From CAVZVZ01 sp963778895 (GTDB lineage Bacteria > Actinomycetota > Acidimicrobiia > Acidimicrobiales > Acidimicrobilacustridaceae), in the NCBI GenBank assembly GCA_963778895.1, contig CAVZVZ010000002.1:372001-436000 (forward strand): a stretch of DNA of 64,000 nt. Direction: 5' to 3'. The position numbers and the translations under genes were made by a program. The number at the start of each line of letters is the position of its first letter. Within the stretch, counting starts at the first letter, position 1. Positions 27,388 through 36,611 of this stretch are shown in pieces. The notes beneath the pieces were generated by a model that was given only the letters and a program-made list of their open reading frames with translations, had not been told where the DNA came from and ran no database searches.

Positions 27388-28521
27388 GTGACGCTGCCCG
27401 GCATCATCTCGGTGGACGACCACTTGGTCGAGCCGGCCGATCTCTTCGTCGACCGGTTGCCGAGCGCCCTGCAGGACCGTGCGCCGAAGGTCGTCACGCA
27501 GTCGGACGGCACGGAGTTCTGGGAGTTCGAGGGCCGGAACTACCCGCAGATCGGGCTGAACGCGGTCGTCGGGCGGCCGAAGGACGAGTGGAGCATGGAA
27601 CCCGCTCGCTTCGACGAGATGCGACGCGGCTGTTGGGATCCCGTTGCCCGTCTCGACGACATGGACCTCGACGGGGTGTGGGCCTCGCTGTGCTACCCGT
27701 CGTTGATCGCCGGCTTCGCCGGTTCGGTCTTCTCCCAGACGTCCGATGTCGCGCTCGGGCTGGCGTGCATGCGTGCGTGGAATGAGTGGCATCTCGACGC
27801 TTGGGTCGGGACCAATCCGGCGCGCTTCATCCCGGTGCAGATCCCTTGGCTGGTCGACCCTGTGCTCGCGGGCGACGAGGTTCGCCGCAACGCCGAGCGG
27901 GGTTTCAAGGCGGTGTCGTTCCTCGAGAACCCCGTCGACCTCGGCCTGCCCTCGATGCACACGGAGCATTGGGATCCGTTCCTGGCGGCGTGTGAAGAAA
28001 CCGACACGGTCGTCTGCCTGCATTGCGCGTCCTCGGGTTGGTCTGCCTCGCGCTCTCCTGGGGCACCGCTCGAACTGCTCACGACGTTGTTCCCCGTCAA
28101 CGCGTTGGTGACTGCGGCGGACTGGCTGTGGTCAGGGGTGCCGACGCGGTATCCCGCGTTGCGCATCTGCCTGGCCGAGAGCGGCATCGATTGGGTGCCG
28201 ATGCTCATCAATCGCATCGATTACGTCATGGACCACTCGGCCACGGGCCAGGGCGCATGGACCGATGCCGCGCATCCGACCGAGGTCTTGCGGCGCAACT
28301 TCTGGTTCTCGGTGATCGATCTCACCTCGACACTTCAGTTGCGCGACGAGATCGGTGTGGGCCACATCGTGCTCGAGAGCGACTACCCCCACGCTGATTC
28401 CACCTGGCCCGAGACAAGGGCTCGTGCGCAGAAGGCGTTGGCCGATCTGCCCGTCGACGAGGTCGAACAGCTGTGTTGGCGCAACGCCAGCGGACTGTTC
28501 CGCCACCCGGGACCACGCTGA
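27388..28521 (+). CDS. Amidohydrolase-2 family (ACMSD-like) metal-dependent hydrolase
   Basis: 377 residues from GTG 27388. A VDDHLVEPADLF N-terminal metal motif, a CLHCASSGW strand, an ESGIDWVPMLINR block and the late LESDYPHADSTWPET aspartate strand match TIM-barrel decarboxylase/hydrolases of the ACMSD group, which act on aromatic or cyclic acids. The stop shares its last base with the start of the next gene (TGATG). Reaction and substrate are inferred only to family level. Confidence 0.85.
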   Translation: MTLPGIISVDDHLVEPADLFVDRLPSALQDRAPKVVTQSDGTEFWEFEGRNYPQIGLNAVVGRPKDEWSMEPARFDEMRRGCWDPVARLDDMDLDGVWASLCYPSLIAGFAGSVFSQTSDVALGLACMRAWNEWHLDAWVGTNPARFIPVQIPWLVDPVLAGDEVRRNAERGFKAVSFLENPVDLGLPSMHTEHWDPFLAACEETDTVVCLHCASSGWSASRSPGAPLELLTTLFPVNALVTAADWLWSGVPTRYPALRICLAESGIDWVPMLINRIDYVMDHSATGQGAWTDAAHPTEVLRRNFWFSVIDLTSTLQLRDEIGVGHIVLESDYPHADSTWPETRARAQKALADLPVDEVEQLCWRNASGLFRHPGPR

Positions 28522-30237
28522 TGCTCGACGTGCGGTTGGTCGGAGGAACGGTGGTCGACGGCACGGGCGCGCCGGCGCGCGTGGCCGACGTCGGCTTCCG
28601 CGATGGTCGCATCGTCGGCGTCGGCTCGGACGATGAGCCGGCCGATCGCACGATCGACGTCACCGGATCGGTCGTCGCGCCCGGCTTCGTCGACCTGCAC
28701 ACGCACTACGACGCGCAGCTCTTCTGGGATCCGACGGCCAGCCCGTCGCCGCTGCACGGTGTCACCACCGTGTTCGGCGGCAACTGCGGTTTCGCGCTCG
28801 GCACCTGCCGGGCCCGAGCACGCCGACTATCTCGCCCGGCTCATGTCGCGCGTCGAGGGCATCCCGTTGCCGGCGCTCGAAGCCGGCCTCGATTGGGAGT
28901 GGAGCTCGTTCGCGGACTGGTCGGCCCGACTCGAGCAGTCGGGCATCGCGGTCAACGCGGGGTTCCTCGCCGGGCATTCGCCGCTCCGTCGTCTGGTGAT
29001 GGGTGACGACGCGGTTGGCTCGCCGGCCACACCCGACCAGATCGAGGCCATGGCCGCGCTGCTGCGCGCGTCGCTCGCGGCCGGCGCGATGGGCTTGTCC
29101 ACGTCACGCGCGCCGACCCATCACGACGGCGACGGCAACCCGGTTCCCTCTCGTGCCGCGACCGACGACGAGTTGCTCGCGCTGTGTGCGGTGGTCGGGG
29201 AGTTCCCGGGTACGCAGCTCGAAGCCATCGTGCCCGGCTGCATCAACGGGTTCTCCGACGACGAGATGACCCTGCTGGCGTCCATGTCCGTTGCCGCGAA
29301 CCGACCGTTGAACTGGAACGTGCTCGGCATCGGTGACCCGGAGTCGTACAAAGGTCAGCTCGTCGCCTCGGACCGGGCACGCGAGCGTGGTGGTCGGGTC
29401 GTTGCGCTCACGTTGCCGCAAGGGATGTCGATCCGGCTCACGTTCTTGTCGGGCATGATCCTCGACGCGCTACCTGGTTGGTCCGAGTTGTTCGGCCTGC
29501 CCGTGCCCGGTCGCATCTCCGCGCTGCGTGATCCGGAGACGCGGCGGCAACTCGACGAGGGCGCGCAGTCGCCCGACGCCGGCATCATCGGGGCGCTGGC
29601 CCGTTGGCGGAATCTCACGGTGATCGAGACCTTCGCCGACGAGAACGCATCGTTCGAGGGTATGAACGTCGGCGACATCGCGGCGGCCACGGGCAAGACC
29701 GAATTCGACGCGCTGCTCGACATCGTCGTCGCCGACGAGTTGCGCACCGGCTTGTCACCCACCATGCCCCCGGCCAGTGACGAGGTCTGGCGGGCGCGCG
29801 CCGACGCGTGGACGGACGACCGCACCGTCGTGGGTGCATCCGACGCCGGTGCGCATCTCGACATGATGTGCGGAGCCACGTACAGCTCGTTCCTCGTCGG
29901 CGAGGCGGTTCGCGATCGCGCGCTGCTCACGATGGAGGAAGCCGTGCGTCAACTGACCGATGTCCCGGCGATGCTCTACGGCTTGCGTGACCGCGGGCGG
30001 CTGGCACCGGGCTACGCGGCCGATGTGGTGGTGTTCGATCCCACGACGGTCGGGCCACGAGCCGAGCGAACCCACGACGATCTTCCCGGCGGGGCGAGCC
30101 GATTGATGGCCGAAGCCGACGGGTTTGCCCACGTTTTCGTCAACGGCGTCGAGATCGTCGACGCCGGCACCTTTACCGGAGCGACGCCGGGCCGATTCCT
30201 GAAGAGCGGACAGCACACTCACACGGTCGTGCCGTGA
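28521..30237 (+). CDS. N-acyl-D-amino-acid deacylase-like amidohydrolase (one frameshift)
   Basis: About 571 residues. The N-terminus has LVGGTVVDGTG and the metal motif DLHTHYDAQLFWD; then GGNCGFALG with the metal-bridging Cys typical of D-aminoacylases. The frame slips near 28805 and continues with EHADYLARLMSR, VVGASDAGAHLDMMCG (catalytic Asp) and LAPGYAADVVVFDP. Family members hydrolyse N-acyl-D-amino acids, but many relatives act on other cyclic or amide substrates, and the P450 context suggests such a role here. Confidence 0.85.
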
Positions 30238-30250
30238 TGAGCAACCAACC

Positions 30251-31478
30251 ATGGAGCACCTGATGAGCACCCACGACGCGGTACGGCCCCACAAACGCGA
30301 GGCCAACCCGTACCTACCCGAGGTGGCGGCCGAGCCGGTGCCCTTCTACGCCGCGCTACGCGAGCACTGCCCGGTTGCGACACTCGAGGGAATCGAGGGC
30401 ACGCACGTCATCAGCCGGTACGAGGACGTGAAGTTCGCACTCCGCCATCCCGAGATCTTCTCGTCGGACCTCGTCGCCGTCGACATCGGCCAGGACCGGC
30501 CGCTCATCCCGTTGCAGATCGATCCCCCGGAGCACGCGAAGTATCGCCGGCTCATGGATCCCCAACTCGGGCCCAAGGAGATCGCGCCGCTCGAGGCCGA
30601 TACCCGCAAGCTCGTGAACGAGATCATCGACGGGTTCGCGACCCGTGGAACGTGCGACTTCCACGCCGAGTTCTCGGTACCCGTGCCGTGCACCGTGTTC
30701 CTGCAGCTGAGTGGACTGCCGCTCGACGAGCTCGACCAGTTCACCGTGTGGAAGGACAACATCATTCGCCCCGAGGTCCCGTTCGGCGACATGAATGCCG
30801 CGCAGGAGATTCGTAGGTCGACGGGCAAGGCCATGTACGCGTACTTCGGCGACGTGATCGACGATCGGGTGGCGAATCCCGGCGACGATGTCATCTCCCG
30901 GTTCGTCCACGGTCTCGTCGAGGATCGGGCGATGAGCCGCGACGAGATCCTCGACATCTGTTATCTCTTCATCCTCGGCGGTCTCGACACCGTGACCTCC
31001 ACGCTCGATTGCAGCATCGCCTACCTCGCGCAGCGCCCTGAACATCGTCAGGCCCTCGTCGAGCGACCGGAGCTCATCCCGCAATGCGGTCGAGGAGCTG
31101 CTGCGTCTCCATACACCGGTGATGCAGGTGCTTCGGGTCGTGGCGCAAGAGCACGAGATGCACGGTGTGACGATGAATCCGGGTGACACGGTGATGGTGA
31201 TGCTCGGCGCGGCGGACACCGACCCGGCGGAGTTCGACGAGGCGCACGAGTTCTTGACCGAGCGTGAGACCAATCGGCACCTTGCCTTCGGTGGGGGACC
31301 CCATCGGTGTCTCGGCTCGCACCTCGCGCGCTTCGAGCTGAAGATCGCGTTGGAGGAGCTGCACAAGCGCATCCCCGCCTATGCGGTCGCGGATGGTGCC
31401 GATCTGGAGTACTCGCCCGGCATTCGAGAGATTCGCGAGCTGCCGCTGGTGTTCGAGCCCGAGGTCACGACTTCGTGA
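30251..31478 (+). CDS. Cytochrome P450 (one frameshift)
   Basis: About 408 residues; ATG 30251, or the ATG at 30263. I-helix ILGGLDTVTSTLD, K-helix ExxR in VEELLRLHTP after an indel near 31083, and heme loop FGGGPHRCLGSHLAR with the axial cysteine. It is a soluble class I bacterial P450, which needs a ferredoxin; one is encoded 3 bases into its own stop. The HAKYRRLMDP C-helix region is typical. The substrate is unknown, plausibly a terpenoid, steroid or aromatic compound. Confidence 0.93.
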
Positions 31479-31667
31479 GGATCATCCTCGACGAGGCTGC
31501 GTGCACCGGTCACGGCCGGTGCTACGCGCTCGCCCCCGACGTCTTCGACGCCGACGACCAGGGGCACTGCGTGATCAAGGATCGACGACGTTCCCGATGA
31601 TCAACAGGCGGCTGCTCGAGTGGCAGTCGCCAACTGCCCCGAGGTCGCGCTTAGCATCGAAGACTGA
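31475..31667 (+). CDS. 3Fe-4S ferredoxin, P450 redox partner (one frameshift)
   Basis: About 63 residues. GTG 31475 overlaps the P450 stop (GTGA). ACTGHGRCYALAPDVFD gives two of the cluster cysteines and, after an indel near 31580, VANCPEVALSIED gives the third. The three-Cys spacing is that of [3Fe-4S] ferredoxins that serve actinobacterial P450s. Its TGA shares its final A with the next ATG at 31667, so P450, ferredoxin and SDR are one transcription unit. Confidence 0.88.
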
Positions 31668-32573
31668 TGCCGAAGCCAGCACCTTCCGCCGACATGCGCG
31701 GCAAGGTCGTGGTCATCACCGGCGGGAACTCGGGCATCGGCTTGGCCGCGGCCCGCGAGATCGCCAAGCGCGGCGCAACCGTTGTGATCACGGCGCGGAG
31801 CGAGATGAAGGGCGCTACGGCTCTCGACATCATCCGCCGCTACTCCGGTAACGACGCCGCCGCGGTCCTCCCGCTCGACCTCGTCGAGCTTCGCCTCGAT
31901 CCGCACGTTCGCGGACCGGCTGCTCGCGGAGTACGACCGCCTCGACGTGCTCGTGAACAACGCCGGCGGGCTGCTCTCGAAGCGACAGCTCACGCAGGAG
32001 AGCTACGAGATGACGTTCGGGGTGAACCATCTCGGTCACTTCCTGCTCACGGAGTTGTTGCTCGATCGTCTGCGCGACTCGGCGCCGTCGCGCATCGTCA
32101 ACGTGTCGTCGATCGGACATCGCTTCGGCGCCATCTCGTTTGCCGACCCCATGTACGAACGGCGGCCGTACAACCCGACCGAGGCCTACAACCAGTCGAA
32201 GCTGGCCAACGTCTTGTTCTCCGGCGAGCTGGCGAAGCGCCTCGACGGCACCGGCGTGACGGCGAACTCGATGCATCCCGGCGCGGTGCGGACGGGTTTC
32301 GGGAGTGCGGATGACACCGCCGGCTTCGAACGCGTCGTGATGGCGATCGGTCGGCCCTTCATGATCAGTGCTCGGCGCGGCGCGAAGACCATCGTGTATC
32401 TCGCGTGTTCGCCCGAGGTCGCGACGGTGTCGGGTCAGTACTTCGTGCGGTGCCGGCCTCACACGCCGAGCAAGAACGCTCGTGATCCCGAGGCGGCTCG
32501 TCGACTGTGGGAGCTGAGCGACGAGCTCGTCGCCGCCCACCCACCCCCCACCCCCGAACGAACTCGCTGGTGA
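31667..32573 (+). CDS. Short-chain dehydrogenase/reductase (one frameshift)
   Basis: About 301 residues. Cofactor loop TGGNSGIGLAAA, VLVNNAGG, the NVSSIG strand and active site YNQSK near residue 175; an indel near 31888 breaks the ORF between the second and third strands. The GHRFGAISFADPMYE and NSMHPGAVRTGF blocks are typical of retinol-dehydrogenase-like SDRs. It is last in the run TetR-amidohydrolase-deacylase-P450-ferredoxin-SDR and could oxidise the P450 product. Confidence 0.88.
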
Positions 32574-32622
32574 ACTCCGCGCCAGGGCGCGCACTTTGCC
32601 AGCCGGAACGAGAGAGGCGCGG

Positions 32623-33453
32623 TCAGGCGAGGCCGGCGAGGCGCAGCATCGACGGCGGGACATCGGCGTCGCCGCGGGCGAGCATGGCGGCGCGCTCCAC
32701 GTTGATCTCGTCGAGATGTCGGTCGGTCCACTGGTCCCAAGGGCCGGGAGGGATCGAGCTCACATCGCCCTCGGCGTCCGCGCACGCGTACAGGTAGGCC
32801 TGCAGGGCGACCACGTCGTCGGGCCCGCCGATCGGGCCGATGCCGGGCACGATCCGCGATGCCAGCTCGCTCAGTTCGCCGAGCGCGTCGGCCCACGCGA
32901 GCGGATCGCCGTCGAACGCGTTCGGCGTGACACCGAACGTCGCCATTGCGCCGGCGAACAACACGTCGGCCTCGGGCACCAATGCGACGAGGTTCTCGCG
33001 TTGTTGCCCCGCGACCGGCACCACGCACACCGACTCGGTCAGCCAGGCCGCTTCGTTCACGGTGTGCGACACCGGTCGCGTACCGAACTCTTCGTCGAAG
33101 GCGTCGGCGTCGCTCGGGTACAGCCGGCGATAGACGTCGATGTTGGGCGGTTGGTCGAGCAACGCGCTGGTCTGAGCGCGCCCGTAACGAGCCGCCATCC
33201 AGAGCTTCGACGACCCACCTACGAACTCGACGTGACTGGTCGTGTAGACCACCCGCCGCAGCGGCAGCTCGAGCTCGGCCACCGCCTCGACGAGGCGCTC
33301 GGCCCGTTCGGGCGTGAGCAGGCAGTCGATCACCGTCAGACCGTCGGCGTCGAGCACGATGCCGGCATTGGTGTGGCCGTGGCCGGGGTCTGCCGCGATC
33401 CATGCCCGGGCCCGTTCGGCCAACTCGATGAGGCTCGCATCCGCTGCCGGCAT
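32623..33453 (-). CDS. Metallo-beta-lactamase-fold protein with degenerate metal sites
   Basis: 276 residues with MBL-fold order (GHTNAGIVLDADGLTVIDCL, then a strand-loop before GG). The usual HxHxDH loop reads TTSHVEFVGG, keeping one His; the GHTPG position reads GQQRE; and the final TGD strand reads FAGA. So most zinc ligands, including the bridging Asp, are gone. It may be a binding protein, or use an unusual metal site. ATG 33453; divergent from the thioesterase. Confidence 0.72.
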   Translation of the reverse strand: MPAADASLIELAERARAWIAADPGHGHTNAGIVLDADGLTVIDCLLTPERAERLVEAVAELELPLRRVVYTTSHVEFVGGSSKLWMAARYGRAQTSALLDQPPNIDVYRRLYPSDADAFDEEFGTRPVSHTVNEAAWLTESVCVVPVAGQQRENLVALVPEADVLFAGAMATFGVTPNAFDGDPLAWADALGELSELASRIVPGIGPIGGPDDVVALQAYLYACADAEGDVSSIPPGPWDQWTDRHLDEINVERAAMLARGDADVPPSMLRLAGLA

Positions 33454-33520
33454 GGTCGCACCCTACCGAGAGCGGGCCGAGCCATCCGCTGCACTCCTCT
33501 AGACGCTCTACGATCCCGGC

Positions 33521-33949
33521 GTGCCGATTCCAGACCCGAAGTTGTCCGTCGACGAGCTCAATCACTTTCTGCTGAACGCGTTCGACGCCGAACGCCCGTA
33601 CCGCGTCGAGTCGGTCGACCGCGGCCGCGTGGTGCTGACCCTCGACGAGCAAGCGGCGTGGTTGCGGCCTGGCAACACCGTGGCCGGCCCGGTGTTCATG
33701 ATGCTGGCCGATGCCGCGGCCTACGCCGTGGTCCTCGCCCACATCGGGCGTGTCGCGCTCGCCGTCACGAGCAACCTCGACATCAACTTCTTGCGCAAGA
33801 CCGAGCGCGCTCGGATCACGGCCACCGCGGAGTTGATCAAGCTGGGTCGTCGCCTCGCCATCGTCGACGTGCGGATGACATCGGCGACCGAAGCCGATCT
33901 CGTCGCTCAGGCGACGGTGACCTACGCCATTCCTGCCGGCAACGGCTGA
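33521..33949 (+). CDS. PaaI-type hotdog thioesterase
   Basis: 142 residues from GTG 33521. The hotdog helix VAGPVFMMLADAAAYAVVLAHIG and the TSNLDINFLRKT strand are typical of PaaI/YbgC-like acyl-CoA thioesterases. The catalytic acid usually found in the helix is at MMLADAA here. It probably hydrolyses a small acyl-CoA; the substrate is unknown. Convergent with the epimerase gene across about 1 base. Confidence 0.85.
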   Translation: MPIPDPKLSVDELNHFLLNAFDAERPYRVESVDRGRVVLTLDEQAAWLRPGNTVAGPVFMMLADAAAYAVVLAHIGRVALAVTSNLDINFLRKTERARITATAELIKLGRRLAIVDVRMTSATEADLVAQATVTYAIPAGNG

Positions 33950-34862
33950 TCAGACCGCCACGTCGGCGTGGCGCGCCTGCACCATGCGCCGAAGGCCGTC
34001 CTGCCATGAAACCGAGGTATGCGCCGGCGAGCTCGCGCCGTTTCGTGTTGTCCACCGTGACGCTGTCGATCGTCTCGGTGGTCTCGTCGAACGTCGCCGT
34101 CTTCCCGACGAGGTCGGCGAGGAACGCTGACCACTCCTGTATCGACACCGTCTCGTCGCCACCCAGGTTGACGATCGTCGCCGGCACCGAGGCCGCCGCC
34201 ACCAACGCGGGCAGCATGCGGATGATGTCGTCCTCGTGGATCGGGTTGAACACGTTCGGCCCGCCGGGGAACACCGCCACCGGCGCGTCGGCCAGGATCA
34301 GCTGCAAGTGCCAGTCCGGCCAACCGCCGTTGTTGCCGTAGGGCACGTTGAGGCGAGCGATCGTGGTCGGAAGTGAGAGCTGTCGACATTCGGTGCGCAC
34401 GACCGCTTCGGCCGCGAGCTTGCAGATCGAGTAGGTCGGCATGATGGCCCGGTGGTTGTCGCCGAGCGGATCCGTCTCGAGTAGGGGATGGTGACCCGCC
34501 GGCTGGTAGACACCCGTCGACGAGCAGTGCAGGAACGCGGATGCGCTCTCGTAGTGCGCCATCAGCAGTCCGGTCGCCTCGGCGTTGGCGCGCAGGTCGA
34601 CGTCCCACCGGCCCGACTTGATCACCGCGAAGTTCATCACCAGGTCGACGTCGTCGGGCAGGAGCGACAGGTCGGGGTCGGCCAGGTCGACCGGAACGCA
34701 TCGAATGCCATCGCGCTCCAATGGTTCCCGTGCCGCGGGGTCACGGAATCGGGCCAGCGCGTAGACCTCGTTGTCGGCCGCCAGGGCCCGGGCCACGGGC
34801 TCGGCCACTTGACCGGTCGCGCCGGTGATCAGAATCCGTTGTCCCTTGATCGGTTCGTGCAT
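33950..34862 (-). CDS. NAD(P)-dependent epimerase/dehydratase, extended SDR (one frameshift)
   Basis: About 304 residues from ATG 34862. Nucleotide loop ITGATGQVAEPVA, active-site YSICK after HCSSTGVYQP, and RLNVPYGNNGG. An indel near 34010 shifts the last 20 residues, which read SWQDGLRRMVQARHADVAV in the restored frame and end at 33950. It is like nucleotide-sugar or UDP-epimerase relatives without clear sugar specificity. No glycosyltransferases sit nearby. Confidence 0.82.
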
Positions 34863-34965
34863 GCTCGCAAGGTAGCGGCCGCGAACCATGGGAACAGACC
34901 GTGGCCCAGGCCTCGCAGCAACCGGAACGGGTGACCTATCCGCCGAGCCTCTAAAGTGCCCGCCC

Positions 34966-35187
34966 GTGGCGAACCGGAAGAAGACGAAGAAGAAGCGGAA
35001 GCCGAGCAGGCCGCTGCCCAAGGTGGGATCGGCGAAGGACAACGAGTATCGGCTCCACCACAGCCGTCACGATGTCGACGACTTCGGGCTGGCCGAACCG
35101 AAGCGGGGGCCGTGGAACGTGATCATCGTCGTGAGCATCGTCGTGCTCCTGGGGCTCGGCGCGCTGGCGTTGATCCTGTTCACCTGA
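34966..35187 (+). CDS. Small single-pass membrane protein, Lys-rich N-terminus
   Basis: 73 residues from GTG 34966. A very basic start (NRKKTKKKRKPSRP) is followed by a short polar stretch and one C-terminal transmembrane helix (VIIVVSIVVLLGLGALALILF), giving a tail-anchored protein with a cytoplasmic basic domain. No family is recognised. It sits between the divergent epimerase gene and the convergent SDR gene. Confidence 0.62.
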   Translation: MANRKKTKKKRKPSRPLPKVGSAKDNEYRLHHSRHDVDDFGLAEPKRGPWNVIIVVSIVVLLGLGALALILFT

Positions 35188-35206
35188 GGACGCCCGCCCG
35201 CCCCCG

Positions 35207-35977
35207 TCAACTGGTCGTCGAGATACCGCCGTCGACGGGGATCACCGCGCCGGTGAGGTAAGCACCGGCCCGCGACGCGAGGAAGATCGCCGTGCCGGCC
35301 ATGTCGTCGGGCTCGCCGATACGACCGAGCGGGCACTGCGAGCGGATCACATCGCCGAAGGCCTCGAGCGTGGCCGCCATCATCTTGCTCTCGAACGGCC
35401 CGGGCGCGATGGCGTTGACCGTGATGCCCTCGCGCGCGAGTCGCTTGGCCAACGTGCGTGTGAGGTGGTGAACGGCCGCCTTGCTCGCCGAGTAGGAGTA
35501 TGTCTCGAACTCGGGAGTGTGCAAGCCGTCGATCGACCCGATGTTGATGACGCGACTCGGTTCGCCCGGTCTCGATGCGTCCTTGAGCGCCGGCACCAGC
35601 TCCCGGGTGAGGTGGAAGACACCCTTCACGTTGAGGCTGAGCACCCGATCCCAGGCGGCATCACCGAACTCGGCGATGGGTGCCGCCCAATTCGCACCGG
35701 CGTTGTTCACCAGGATGTCGAGCGCGGGCTCGCGCTCCGACAACTCGGCGGCCAGACGTATGCACTCGTCCTCGGTGGACAGATCCGCCGGCAGTGCGAA
35801 GCACTCGCCCGAAGCGGATAGCTCGGCTGCGACTTCGGCGCACACATCGGCCTTGCGCGACGAGATGTACACCTTCGCCCCTGCGTCCACGAAGCCGCGG
35901 GCGATCATCAGACCGATGCCCCGACTGCCGCCAGTGACGAGCGCGGTCTTGCCCGCGATCGAGAACAGGTCGCTCAT
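35207..35977 (-). CDS. Classical SDR oxidoreductase
   Basis: 256 residues, intact. TGGSRGIG cofactor loop, LVNNAGANW, active site YSASK, and the ITVNAIAPGPFESKMM and TGAVIPVDGG blocks of classical glucose/3-oxoacyl-type SDRs. The substrate is undetermined. It overlaps the SnoaL-like gene upstream by the ATGA arrangement (35974-35977), so the two are an operon. Confidence 0.88.
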   Translation of the reverse strand: MSDLFSIAGKTALVTGGSRGIGLMIARGFVDAGAKVYISSRKADVCAEVAAELSASGECFALPADLSTEDECIRLAAELSEREPALDILVNNAGANWAAPIAEFGDAAWDRVLSLNVKGVFHLTRELVPALKDASRPGEPSRVINIGSIDGLHTPEFETYSYSASKAAVHHLTRTLAKRLAREGITVNAIAPGPFESKMMAATLEAFGDVIRSQCPLGRIGEPDDMAGTAIFLASRAGAYLTGAVIPVDGGISTTS

Positions 35978-36492
35978 GCGGGATCTCCCGGGTCGATGAG
36001 CTGGGAAGGGTCGAACAATAGGTGGTTCGACACATCACCGAACATCTCCGGGAGCATGCAACGTTCGCGGAACGCCCAGCGGCCGTCGACGAGCTCGAGC
36101 TGATCGTGATAGCGGCCTGCCGCGATTGGCTGGAGCGGGCCGTCGTCGACCTTCTGGAGCACGACGAAGTAGGAGCGAACCGCGGCCCGGCGGCCGTCGT
36201 CGGACAGCTCGACGATCGAGTTGGTCGTGACGTGTTTGGTCTTCGGGGTGCCATCTTCGAACCGGCGGGTCGTGGCCGCGAACAGGTTGGCGACCCCTTC
36301 CTCGCCTCGGGCGATGACCGAACCCGACGGATCGGTGATCACTGCATGGGAGAAGAGGCGTCCGACACCTTCGAAGTCGCCGGCGTCGATGCGTTGGGCG
36401 TACTCGGCGAGAAGGGATTCGGGGCGGGTGTCGAATGTGGGCATCTGGAGGTCGGGCAGCCGCTCCCCGTGGGCAAGGTCGCTCTGCGGCAT
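35974..36492 (-). CDS. SnoaL/NTF2-like protein
   Basis: 172 residues from 36492, or about 156 if the Met at 36444 (MPTFDTRPESLLAEYA) is the real start. A cone-shaped NTF2 fold is suggested by AQRIDAGDFEGVGRLFSHAVI, the TKHVTTNSIVEL strand and a GRWAFRERCML C-terminal strand. Such proteins are dehydratases, isomerases or dioxygenase small subunits; none can be assigned. Coupled to the SDR and divergent from the GGDEF gene. Confidence 0.75.
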   Translation of the reverse strand: MPQSDLAHGERLPDLQMPTFDTRPESLLAEYAQRIDAGDFEGVGRLFSHAVITDPSGSVIARGEEGVANLFAATTRRFEDGTPKTKHVTTNSIVELSDDGRRAAVRSYFVVLQKVDDGPLQPIAAGRYHDQLELVDGRWAFRERCMLPEMFGDVSNHLLFDPSQLIDPGDPA

Positions 36493-36611
36493 CTAACCTA
36501 CGCCCTGGGTCACGAAGCGAGGTGGCCCGCGTGGCGGGGCGAGGGGGCACCTGCGGCAACGCAGGAGTTTCGCCGGCACGCGTTTGGAAGGAACGGAGCC
36601 AGAGACCGGGG

